From contig JBEONO010000003.1 of NCBI GenBank assembly GCA_040544425.1, positions 186,001 through 250,000 on the forward strand: DNA of 64,000 bases, in the 5' to 3' direction. The DNA comes from Solimicrobium sp040544425 (lineage in GTDB: Bacteria; Pseudomonadota; Gammaproteobacteria; Burkholderiales; Burkholderiaceae_D). The notes below the pieces were generated by a model. That model saw only the letters and a list, made by a program, of their open reading frames with translations. It was not told the origin of the DNA and did not search any database. Each line of letters opens with the position of its first letter. Within the stretch, counting starts at the first letter, position 1. Made by a program: the position numbers and the translations under genes. This document shows, in pieces, positions 44,314 to 52,200 of this stretch.

Positions 44314-44988
44314 ATGATTGCTGCAAATGACAGCGCCATGACCCAGCTTGCTGAAAGAATGGCGCAACAAAGAAGATTGTCGTTTGGGTCGTTCAGCGAA
44401 GCTCAAGGGTATTTGGCGGCTGCCCGGAATGAAATTGACCATGCCCTGCAAGAAAGCAGCGTTTTATTGGCAAAAGGCTTGGCGGAGTTTGCCGCTCTGG
44501 ATCGTTATTATGTTTCCGCGCTCTGCTTTGATTTGCTGGAACACATCGGGCAACCCCTGGCGTTGGCAGAGATCTGCGAGGCCAGAGTGGTCCACAACGA
44601 TACAGCCTATCCCCAGTTTATGGATGCCATGAATTATTTTTATGATTGTGGCGACCTGGAACGCGAACAAAGTGCCATTGCAGTGTTGATGCTGTTGTTT
44701 CCGACGCATCCGCAACCCTACGTTTATCAGGGCACACTGATTTGGCGCAAAGATGGCATTGCGGCGGCTGAAAGATTTTATATCGAGATGGTTGAAATGA
44801 TGGAAGACCCTGCCTTGGACTACTTCGCCGCGGAATGTTTTTATGAAATTGGATCCATCGACAAAGCTAGGGACGTCCTGCGCCGGGCGCAGATTAACAC
44901 CAATATGTCGCCAACGATGTACGCCGAGATCAGGGAGCGTATTGCGGTGTTGATGGGCAGATGCAACAGTATTACGGTGGTAAGGTAA
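44314..44988 (+). CDS. SycD/LcrH-like TPR protein, copy 2
   Basis: A 224-residue paralogue of the 42935 protein with the same segments (LSFGS near 22, MNYFYDCGDLERE, LFPTHPQPYVYQGTLIWRKDG, DPALDYFAAECFYEIGSI). The third-repeat AAEC matches LcrH/SycD more closely than in copy 1. Start ATG 44314 is chosen because upstream spacing and sequence (CCTATGATT) mirror copy 1 and a longer frame adds unlike residues. It is followed by its own small partner ORF at 45047. Confidence 0.65.
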   Translation: MIAANDSAMTQLAERMAQQRRLSFGSFSEAQGYLAAARNEIDHALQESSVLLAKGLAEFAALDRYYVSALCFDLLEHIGQPLALAEICEARVVHNDTAYPQFMDAMNYFYDCGDLEREQSAIAVLMLLFPTHPQPYVYQGTLIWRKDGIAAAERFYIEMVEMMEDPALDYFAAECFYEIGSIDKARDVLRRAQINTNMSPTMYAEIRERIAVLMGRCNSITVVR

Positions 44989-45046
44989 GCAATACCGCAT
45001 GAAGCGCAACGACAGCAAATTATTTTTTACGGAAGAGAGCACGATT

Positions 45047-45325
45047 ATGAGTTTGTCAGGCATAAATCAATCCGTCATCACAAGGTCTGTAATCAGTGGA
45101 CCTGACGTCGAAGGCCGTGGCCAAAAAGATTTCAGTCATGGCGCAATGCAGTGTTTAAGAAACGTCGGTTCTTTTGCAATGATCACGGCCAGTGCAGGTC
45201 GTAGCGTGAACAATCTGGATGACAGTGCCGAATCGCGAAGTGCCCCATTATCGGTTGGCCCTTTTGTCGCTGGCTTGAACCTTAAGTTGCCTGCACTGGC
45301 CTGTGCACTGATGACCAAAATCTGA
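45047..45325 (+). CDS. Small partner protein of copy 2, apparently shortened
   Basis: A 92-residue ORF that keeps the AMQCLRNVGSFAM stretch (compare CQCLSSVGSYVL in the 43655 protein) and a C-terminal GLNLKLPALACALMTK stretch that recalls the second hydrophobic segment of the first partner, but the first segment and the tail are missing. GGAAGAGAGC precedes ATG. It may be a decayed copy with frameshift, or a shortened functional one. Confidence 0.45.
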   Translation: MSLSGINQSVITRSVISGPDVEGRGQKDFSHGAMQCLRNVGSFAMITASAGRSVNNLDDSAESRSAPLSVGPFVAGLNLKLPALACALMTKI

Positions 45326-45338
45326 TCCTGGGCGGCAA

Positions 45339-47048
45339 TCACGCGAGATGACCCTGGCCAAGAATCTTTGCCCGCCCGATTGCCAGCTCAAGATCGGCCA
45401 AGCAATTGGCTTCGCCAATCCGATCGATAAATTTGGATCGTTTCATCAGGTTTAATGGTTGTGGGTTGGCACCGCAGATCAGCAATTGGCTGCCATGCAA
45501 ATCCAGCGTATGCAGCATGCTCATCAAGCCATCCAGACCGGTGGTATCCATATTAATTAATTGATGCAGCTCCAAAATAATGATCCTCGGTGGAATCTGA
45601 TGCGGTGGCAGGATGGCTTCCAATTTATCGACTGCACCAAAAAATAATGATCCAAAAATCGAATACGCGACCACGTGATCGGGCAGGGGGCTTGGCAGTT
45701 TGCCCGGATCGATCTGGGTAATCGAGGTAATGCTGGAAACCCGAACGATGAAGAAAATGCAGGCCAGCATCAAGCCGACTTCAACGGCCACACTCAAATC
45801 CAAAATCACCGTCAGAAAGAATGTCCCCAGCAAGATGATGCGGTAATTCATGGTGAATTGACGCAGCTTGCGAAACTCCTTCCATTCGCCCATATTGAAG
45901 GCGACAAACAGCAGTATCGCAGCCAGGGTAGCCAAAGGAATATTCCCGGCCAGTGGCGCTGCGATCAGCACGATCAGTAATAAGGTAAATGCATGCACGA
46001 TCCCGGAAATCGGTGAGCTGGCACCGCTGCGGATATTGGTCACCGTGCGCGCTATGGTGCCGGTGGAAGGAATGCCGCCAAAAAATGGCGTCACCACATT
46101 GGCAATCCCCAACGCCATCAATTCCTGATTGGGATCGTGCTTTTCGTGATTTATATCTTCCTCCATCAAATGGTCGGCGACCCTTGCGCACAGCAATGAC
46201 TCGATCGAACCAAGCAGCGCGATCGTGAGCGACGGCGCGAATAATTGTTTGACCAGCACCCAGCTGAAACTGGGCAGACTGAAACTTGGCAATTGCTGCG
46301 GTATGCCGCCAAATTTGCTGCCAATGGTTTCGACGTGCAAGTCAAACAGATAGACAGACAGCGTTCCAAGAAGCAGTGCGATGACCGAGCCGGGTATGGA
46401 TCTGAGCGGCATTATCAGGCGTTTTTGGGCATTAAACTGATGTTCCAGACGTGTGAGCAAACGTGGCCACGTAAATATCAATGCCAATGATGCCAAGGCC
46501 AAGCCCAATGCCACCCAGTTCACGCTGGCGGCATGTGAGAGCATGACGCTGATTTGCGTAAAAAAGTCACCGGGCATTTTGTCGATATGCAGACCAAAAA
46601 AATCTTTCATCTGCGAGAAGGCAATCAACACGGCAATGCCGTTGGTAAATCCGATGACGATCGATACCGGGATAAACCGAATCAACGATCCCAATTTAAA
46701 CATGCCCATCGCCATCATGATCACGCCGGAAAAAATTGTTGCGATCAGCAGATTTTCCAGGCCGTATTTTTCGATGATGCCATACACCACGATGATGAAA
46801 GCACCGGCCGGTCCGCCAATCTGGACGCGCGATCCACCTAGCGCAGAAATAAAAAATCCGGCGATGATGGCGGTGAAAATGCCAGCAGCTGGCGTGACAC
46901 CAGATGCGATGCCAAACGCCATCGCGAGCGGCAGGGCGACGATGCCGACGGTCAGGCCGGCAATAATGTCTTTGGATAATCGGCTACTGGAATACTGGCG
47001 TAATTCATCTAACAGGCGTGGACGAAAATGCAGATTGAGTTGGGACAT
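45339..47048 (-). CDS. SulP-family anion transporter with STAS domain
   Basis: The 569-residue protein has about 12 to 14 membrane segments with the SulP marks GLTVGIVALPLAMAFGIASG (about residues 31-50), GGPAGAFIIVV near 77 and the FFGGIPSTGTIARTVTN motif near 320, then a STAS domain (about 450-560) with NMDTTGLDGL. It probably carries sulfate, bicarbonate or C4-dicarboxylates (DauA-like). Transcript direction is opposite to the chaperone cassette; the two ends are 13 bases apart, with no terminator seen. Confidence 0.93.
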   Translation of the reverse strand: MSQLNLHFRPRLLDELRQYSSSRLSKDIIAGLTVGIVALPLAMAFGIASGVTPAAGIFTAIIAGFFISALGGSRVQIGGPAGAFIIVVYGIIEKYGLENLLIATIFSGVIMMAMGMFKLGSLIRFIPVSIVIGFTNGIAVLIAFSQMKDFFGLHIDKMPGDFFTQISVMLSHAASVNWVALGLALASLALIFTWPRLLTRLEHQFNAQKRLIMPLRSIPGSVIALLLGTLSVYLFDLHVETIGSKFGGIPQQLPSFSLPSFSWVLVKQLFAPSLTIALLGSIESLLCARVADHLMEEDINHEKHDPNQELMALGIANVVTPFFGGIPSTGTIARTVTNIRSGASSPISGIVHAFTLLLIVLIAAPLAGNIPLATLAAILLFVAFNMGEWKEFRKLRQFTMNYRIILLGTFFLTVILDLSVAVEVGLMLACIFFIVRVSSITSITQIDPGKLPSPLPDHVVAYSIFGSLFFGAVDKLEAILPPHQIPPRIIILELHQLINMDTTGLDGLMSMLHTLDLHGSQLLICGANPQPLNLMKRSKFIDRIGEANCLADLELAIGRAKILGQGHLA

Positions 47049-47146
47049 GTTGATATCTTTGGAAAATATCGATCCGTCATTGTATGCGCTATGCGTGCAA
47101 CTTTGTGCCAGGTGTGGGGAAAATGGTGCGGGGTTTGCGATACATC

Positions 47147-47172
47147 AAAAAAATCCCCGTAGAAACGGGGAT
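47147..47172 (-). terminator. Terminator of metG
   Basis: An 8-base stem (47153-47160 with 47165-47172), four-base loop, T run in the minus direction, a few bases after the metG stop. Confidence 0.9.
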
Positions 47173-47183
47173 AGATACACAAC

Positions 47184-49220
47184 TTATCTGACACGCATGC
47201 CAGGCACTGCGCCCGGCCAGGGTTCAAGTATGTACAAGCCCGGGTTGGCTTTTTCATCCGCCGCCGACGCTGCCAGCACCATACCCTCCGAAACGCCAAA
47301 CTTCATTTTGCGCGGCGCCAGATTGGCCACCATCACAGTCAGTTTGCCGATCAGCTGTTCCGGTTGGTAGGCTGATTTAATTCCTGAAAATACATTGCGG
47401 GTTTTTCCCTCACCGACATCCAGCGTCAGGCGCAATAATTTATCAGAACCTTCCACCGCTTCGCAGTTGATAATTTTCGCGATACGCAAATCGATTTTGG
47501 AAAAATCATCAATGTTGATGGTAGCGCTGATTTCTTCGGCTGCCGCTGCCGGTTTTTCTTCCGGCACCGGGGCATCGAACAGGGCATCAAATATCGCCGG
47601 TTCGACCCGTGTCAGCAAATGCTGATACACATTGATAGCATGACCATTCGGCAAGACATTCTTCACATCCGCCCATTGCAGCGGCGCGATATTCAACCAG
47701 CTCTCAACTTCACTGGCCACCTTCGGCAACACTGGTTTCAAATAGAGGGTCAGCAATCGGAATGCTTCCAGCAATCGGCTGCACACTTCCTGCAAGGCCG
47801 CATCATTGGCGCTGTCTTTGGCCAGCACCCACGGCTTGTTGGCATCGACATAGGCATTGATGACATCGGCCTGATCCATGATGGCGCGCAGGGTCTTGCC
47901 GAATTCGCGTCCTTCGTAAAACGCCTGAATTTCCGGTGCCGCGGCGCGGATGCCGGACAGGAATTGATCGGTGTCGGTGGCCCAGGTGGTATTGACCTGA
48001 CCGTTAAATTTTTTGCTGATGAAGCCTGCGGCGCGACTGGCGATGTTGACGTATTTGCCGATCAGGTCGGAGTTGATCCGCGCAGTAAAATCTTCCGCAT
48101 TGAAATCAATATCTTCCACCTTGGCGTTGAGCTTGGCCGCCAGATAGTAGCGCAGCCACTCGGGATTCATGCCGATATCCAGATATTTCAGCGGTGAGAT
48201 ACCTGTGCCACGTGACTTGGACATTTTTTCACCGGACACGGTAACGAAGCCGTGTGCATAAACCCGATCCGGCGTTTTGTAGCTGGAGAATTTCAGCATT
48301 GCCGGCCAAAACAGTGTGTGAAAATAAGTAATGTCCTTGCCGATAAAATGAATCTGTTCGGTTTTCGGGTCGGCCATGAACGCATCGAAATCACGCCCGG
48401 TCTTGTTGAAATAATTTTTCAGTGAGGCCAGATAGCCCACCGGCGCATCCAGCCAGACGTAAAAATATTTGCCAGGCTGGTCCGGAATTTCGATCCCGAA
48501 ATAGGGCGCATCGCGACTGATATCCCAGTCGCCCAAGCCGCTTTCACCGTCCAGCCATTCGCGCGCCTTGTTGGCTACTTCCGATTGCAGACGGTTGCCA
48601 TCAATCGCCCATTCGCGCAAAAACGCCACGCACTTGGGGTCGGATAATTTGAAGAACAGATGTTCAGAGGATTTTAAAACTGGCACCGCGCCCGTCAATA
48701 CCGAATACGGATTGATCAGTTCGGTTGGCGAGTACACCGCGCTGCACACTTCACAGGAATCGCCATACTGATCTTTGGAATGGCATTTCGGACACTCACC
48801 TTTAATATAACGATCGGCCAGAAACATATTCTTGACCGGATCATAAAACTGCTCGATCACTTTGCTCGTGATAAACCCTGCCGCTTTGAGTTTGCGATAA
48901 ATATCCTGGGACAGTTCGTGATTTTCCTGGCCATCGGTGGAATGCCAGTTGTCGAAGGAGATATGAAACCCATCGAGATATTGCTTGCGACCAGCCGCAA
49001 TCTGCGCCACAAACTGCTGCGGCGTCAGGTTGGCTTTTTCGGCCGCGATCATGATCGGCGCGCCATGTGCATCGTCAGCACACACGAAATTGACCTCATT
49101 GCCCATCATGCGCTGATGCCGCACCCAGATGTCGGCCTGGACGTATTCCATGATATGGCCTAGATGAAATGCGGCGTTGGCATAGGGCAGGGCGGTGGTG
49201 ACGAACAGCTGACGGGTCAT
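47184..49220 (-). CDS. metG: Methionyl-tRNA synthetase
   Basis: A 678-residue class I synthetase with HLGH (HIGH-like, about residue 20), a Cys4 zinc knuckle CPKCHSKDQYGDSCEVC near 143-160, KMSKSRGTG near 335 and a C-terminal tRNA-binding domain (IDLRIAKIINCE to the end, Trbp111-like). Length is normal for bacterial long-form MetRS. ATG 49220 is preferred to an in-frame TTG nine bases earlier. It diverges from the mrp gene. Confidence 0.97.
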   Translation of the reverse strand: MTRQLFVTTALPYANAAFHLGHIMEYVQADIWVRHQRMMGNEVNFVCADDAHGAPIMIAAEKANLTPQQFVAQIAAGRKQYLDGFHISFDNWHSTDGQENHELSQDIYRKLKAAGFITSKVIEQFYDPVKNMFLADRYIKGECPKCHSKDQYGDSCEVCSAVYSPTELINPYSVLTGAVPVLKSSEHLFFKLSDPKCVAFLREWAIDGNRLQSEVANKAREWLDGESGLGDWDISRDAPYFGIEIPDQPGKYFYVWLDAPVGYLASLKNYFNKTGRDFDAFMADPKTEQIHFIGKDITYFHTLFWPAMLKFSSYKTPDRVYAHGFVTVSGEKMSKSRGTGISPLKYLDIGMNPEWLRYYLAAKLNAKVEDIDFNAEDFTARINSDLIGKYVNIASRAAGFISKKFNGQVNTTWATDTDQFLSGIRAAAPEIQAFYEGREFGKTLRAIMDQADVINAYVDANKPWVLAKDSANDAALQEVCSRLLEAFRLLTLYLKPVLPKVASEVESWLNIAPLQWADVKNVLPNGHAINVYQHLLTRVEPAIFDALFDAPVPEEKPAAAAEEISATINIDDFSKIDLRIAKIINCEAVEGSDKLLRLTLDVGEGKTRNVFSGIKSAYQPEQLIGKLTVMVANLAPRKMKFGVSEGMVLAASAADEKANPGLYILEPWPGAVPGMRVR

Positions 49221-49546
49221 AGTGATCAATGCAAAAAAGTTAAACCGCTATTCTAACAGGTGAGCGCGGCGCTGTTAAATGCGATTGCATGTCGAACTAA
49301 TAACACGCTCGTTTAGTAAACTTTGGAAAATTACAAAGCAAACACATTTTTACTAAGAATGAGAGTGCGACTGAACTTAAATGGAGAGTTCTCAAGGAGG
49401 TTGCTCTAAGCTTCAATGGTACTTAAAAGGCAAGTTGTTTTGGAAATATATGCTGATTTGGTTCCTGCAATGAATTGGCCCGCGGGTCGAATCGCACCGA
49501 CTCTGCTAGACTGCTGCCTATTCATGCTGTACACACGGAGAAGAAA

Positions 49547-50635
49547 ATGGCTGTAACTGAGAATCAGATTAAAACTGCATTAAGTAAAGTGATCGACCCG
49601 AATACCGGGAAAGATTTGATGGTGTCGAAAGTCGCCAAAAATATTCAGATTCGTGGCGGTGACGTCAGCCTGGACGTGGAGCTGGGATACCCGGCCAGCA
49701 GTCAGGTCGAACTGATCCGCGCCAATGTGATTGAGGCGATTTTAGGCCTCGAAGGTGTTGCGGCGGTGAATGTGAATGTCATCAGTAAAATTGTCGCGCA
49801 CACTGTCCAACGCGGCATCAAATTGCGCCCGAATGTAAAAAATATTATTGCGGTTGCCTCTGGCAAGGGTGGTGTCGGCAAATCGACGACTGCCGTGAAT
49901 CTGGCGCTGGCCCTGCATGCTGAAGGTGCGCGCGTCGGTATTCTGGATGCCGATATCTATGGCCCGTCTTTGCCGATGATGATGGGTATCTCGGGACGTC
50001 CGGAAAGTCTCGATGGCAGCACCATGGAACCACTGGAAAACTACGGCATACAGGTGTCGTCAATTGGTTTCATGATCGATCCGGGCGAGCCGATGGTGTG
50101 GCGCGGTCCGATGGTTACCCAGGCGCTGGTTCAGTTGCTGGAACAGACCAACTGGCGCGAACTGGATTACCTGATCATCGATATGCCACCCGGCACCGGC
50201 GACGTGCAACTGACGCTGTCGCAAAAAGTCCCGGTGACCGGTGCGATTATCGTCACTACGCCGCAAGACATCGCCTTGCTGGATGCGCGCAAAGGCCTGA
50301 AAATGTTTGAAAAAGTCGGCATCCCGATTTTGGGCATAGTCGAAAACATGAGCACCCACATCTGCACCAACTGCGGCCATGAAGAATCAATTTTCGGCCA
50401 GGGTGGCGGTGCAAAAATGTGTGCTGAATACGGGGTTGAATTATTGGCCGCATTGCCTCTGTCGATGCGGATTCGTGAACAATCCGATGCCGGCAAGCCG
50501 ACCGTGGTGGCCGAGCCGAATGGCCCAATTGCAGAAATCTATAAAGAGATTGCCCGCAAAGTGGCGGTGAAGGTCGCGGAAAAAGCCAAGGATATGAGCA
50601 GCAAGTTCCCGACCATTACCGTGCAAAACAATTGA
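49547..50635 (+). CDS. apbC: Mrp/ApbC/NBP35 iron-sulfur carrier ATPase
   Basis: The 362-residue protein has an N-terminal MIP18-like domain (about 1-85), deviant Walker A SGKGGVGKST (residues 105-114), DADIYGPSLPMM, IDMPPGTGDVQL and the CTNC iron-sulfur-binding pair near 262. It carries Fe-S clusters to apo-proteins. CGGAGAAG precedes ATG 49547. It is the first gene of a run with the MDR gene and DUF3147; gaps are 10 and 5 bases. Confidence 0.96.
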   Translation: MAVTENQIKTALSKVIDPNTGKDLMVSKVAKNIQIRGGDVSLDVELGYPASSQVELIRANVIEAILGLEGVAAVNVNVISKIVAHTVQRGIKLRPNVKNIIAVASGKGGVGKSTTAVNLALALHAEGARVGILDADIYGPSLPMMMGISGRPESLDGSTMEPLENYGIQVSSIGFMIDPGEPMVWRGPMVTQALVQLLEQTNWRELDYLIIDMPPGTGDVQLTLSQKVPVTGAIIVTTPQDIALLDARKGLKMFEKVGIPILGIVENMSTHICTNCGHEESIFGQGGGAKMCAEYGVELLAALPLSMRIREQSDAGKPTVVAEPNGPIAEIYKEIARKVAVKVAEKAKDMSSKFPTITVQNN

Positions 50636-50645
50636 TTGGTCACCT

Positions 50646-51638
50646 ATGAAAGCACAACTCATCAAGCAGTTTGGCCCGCCTGCCAATTTCTATTCGGCCG
50701 AGCTTGCCACCCCTGAACTGATTCCCGGTCACGTGCTGATCCAGGTGCATGCAAGCAGTGTCAACCCGGTTGATTGCAAAATCCGCAGCGGTGCAGTAGC
50801 CGCCATTGCCCCGGATTTCCCAGCCATTTTGCACGGCGATGTTGCCGGAGTCATTACTGCGGTGGCGCAGGACGTGACCAAATTCAAAGTTGGCGACGAG
50901 GTCTATGGTTGCGCTGGCGGCCTGAAGGGTTCCGGCGGTGCACTGGCAGAATACATGCTGGCCGATGCGGATCTGATTGCGTTCAAGCCGCGCAGTCTGT
51001 CGATGTTGGAAGCGGCCGCACTGCCTCTGGTTGCCATCACGGCCTGGGAAGCCTTGTTTGTGAAAACCAGGCTGACTCCGGAAAAAACGATTTTGATTCA
51101 TGGTGGTGTCGGTGGGGTCGGCCACATTGCCGTGCAACTGGCCAAATGGGCTGGCGCCAGGGTGTACGCCACGGTGCGCAAGCCGGAAGATTTTCCGCTG
51201 GTGACCGCCTTTGGTGCTGACGCAGTAATCAACGCCAACGAGGAACAAGTCGAGCAGTACGTGGAACGGCTCACCGACAACCGCGGGTTTGATATTGTGT
51301 TTGATACCGTCGGTGGACCTAACCTCGACAAGTCCCTGAGCGCTGCGGCAATCAACGGCACGGTGGTGGCCACTGCCGCGCGCTCAACGCATGATTTATC
51401 GCCGATGCACAGCAAGTCGCTGACTTTGTCGGTGGTGTTTATGCTGATCCCGCTTCTGAAAAACATGGGGCGGGCAGCGCATGGCGAAATCCTGACGCAG
51501 ATCGCCAGGATTGTGGATGAAGGCAAACTGAAACCGCTGATCGATCCGCAGCACTTCAGCCTCGCTACCATCGCGGATGCGCACACTTTGCTGGAGTCGG
51601 GCAAGGCCCACGGCAAAGTTGTCGTGTCGATAGTCTGA
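50646..51638 (+). CDS. Zinc-independent MDR oxidoreductase (quinone reductase-like)
   Basis: A 330-residue medium-chain dehydrogenase/reductase: N-terminal GroES-like domain (ASSVNPVDCKIRSG near 37-50) and Rossmann domain with HGGVGGVGHIAVQLAKWAGARVYA near 150-175, ending with HGKVVVSIV. The catalytic zinc Cys/His ligands of alcohol dehydrogenases are not in place, so a quinone- or enone-reductase role is likelier. NADPH use is inferred from the family. Confidence 0.9.
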   Translation: MKAQLIKQFGPPANFYSAELATPELIPGHVLIQVHASSVNPVDCKIRSGAVAAIAPDFPAILHGDVAGVITAVAQDVTKFKVGDEVYGCAGGLKGSGGALAEYMLADADLIAFKPRSLSMLEAAALPLVAITAWEALFVKTRLTPEKTILIHGGVGGVGHIAVQLAKWAGARVYATVRKPEDFPLVTAFGADAVINANEEQVEQYVERLTDNRGFDIVFDTVGGPNLDKSLSAAAINGTVVATAARSTHDLSPMHSKSLTLSVVFMLIPLLKNMGRAAHGEILTQIARIVDEGKLKPLIDPQHFSLATIADAHTLLESGKAHGKVVVSIV

Positions 51639-51643
51639 CCACG

Positions 51644-51994
51644 ATGCTCTGGATGGTCATCAAGTACGCCCTGACCGCAGGTGTCGTGGTGCTGGTGACC
51701 GAAATCGCCAAGCGCAGCGACCGGCTGGGCGGATTGATTGCCGCTTTGCCGATGGTGACCATCCTCGCTCTGATCTGGCTGCATGTTGAAAACCAATCCA
51801 CAGAAAAAATCGCCAATCACGCCTGGTATACCTTTTGGTATGTCATACCAACCTTGCCGATGTTTTTAGTGTTCCCCTGGCTGTTACCGAAATGGGGATT
51901 TTGGCCAACCCTGGCTGTCTGCTGCGTATTCTGCATTATTTGTTTCGCCGTATTTGCCATCATCGTGCGCCGGTTTGGCATCGAACTCTGGTAG
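51644..51994 (+). CDS. DUF3147 family membrane protein
   Basis: The 116-residue protein has four membrane helices and fits DUF3147 (ALTAGVVVLVTEIAKRSDRLGGLIAALP near the N-terminus). Function unknown. It begins five bases after the MDR stop, so both probably share one mRNA. Confidence 0.8.
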   Translation: MLWMVIKYALTAGVVVLVTEIAKRSDRLGGLIAALPMVTILALIWLHVENQSTEKIANHAWYTFWYVIPTLPMFLVFPWLLPKWGFWPTLAVCCVFCIICFAVFAIIVRRFGIELW

Positions 51995-52200
51995 TGAATT
52001 AACAAGATTCAATTTGCAGCGTGGTATTGATCCAGGGAAATCAATCTCCATATATGAATTTATTGTGACTTTGCCTCGATTTCCCCGCTCACATGGTGAA
52101 ACGAAGGTCGACCATGGTAGAATCGCGGGTTGGGTTTGCGCAGTATTTTTTTGCCAACTCTCCAGGTTATTTTTCAACATCTCACTCATACATTCATCGC

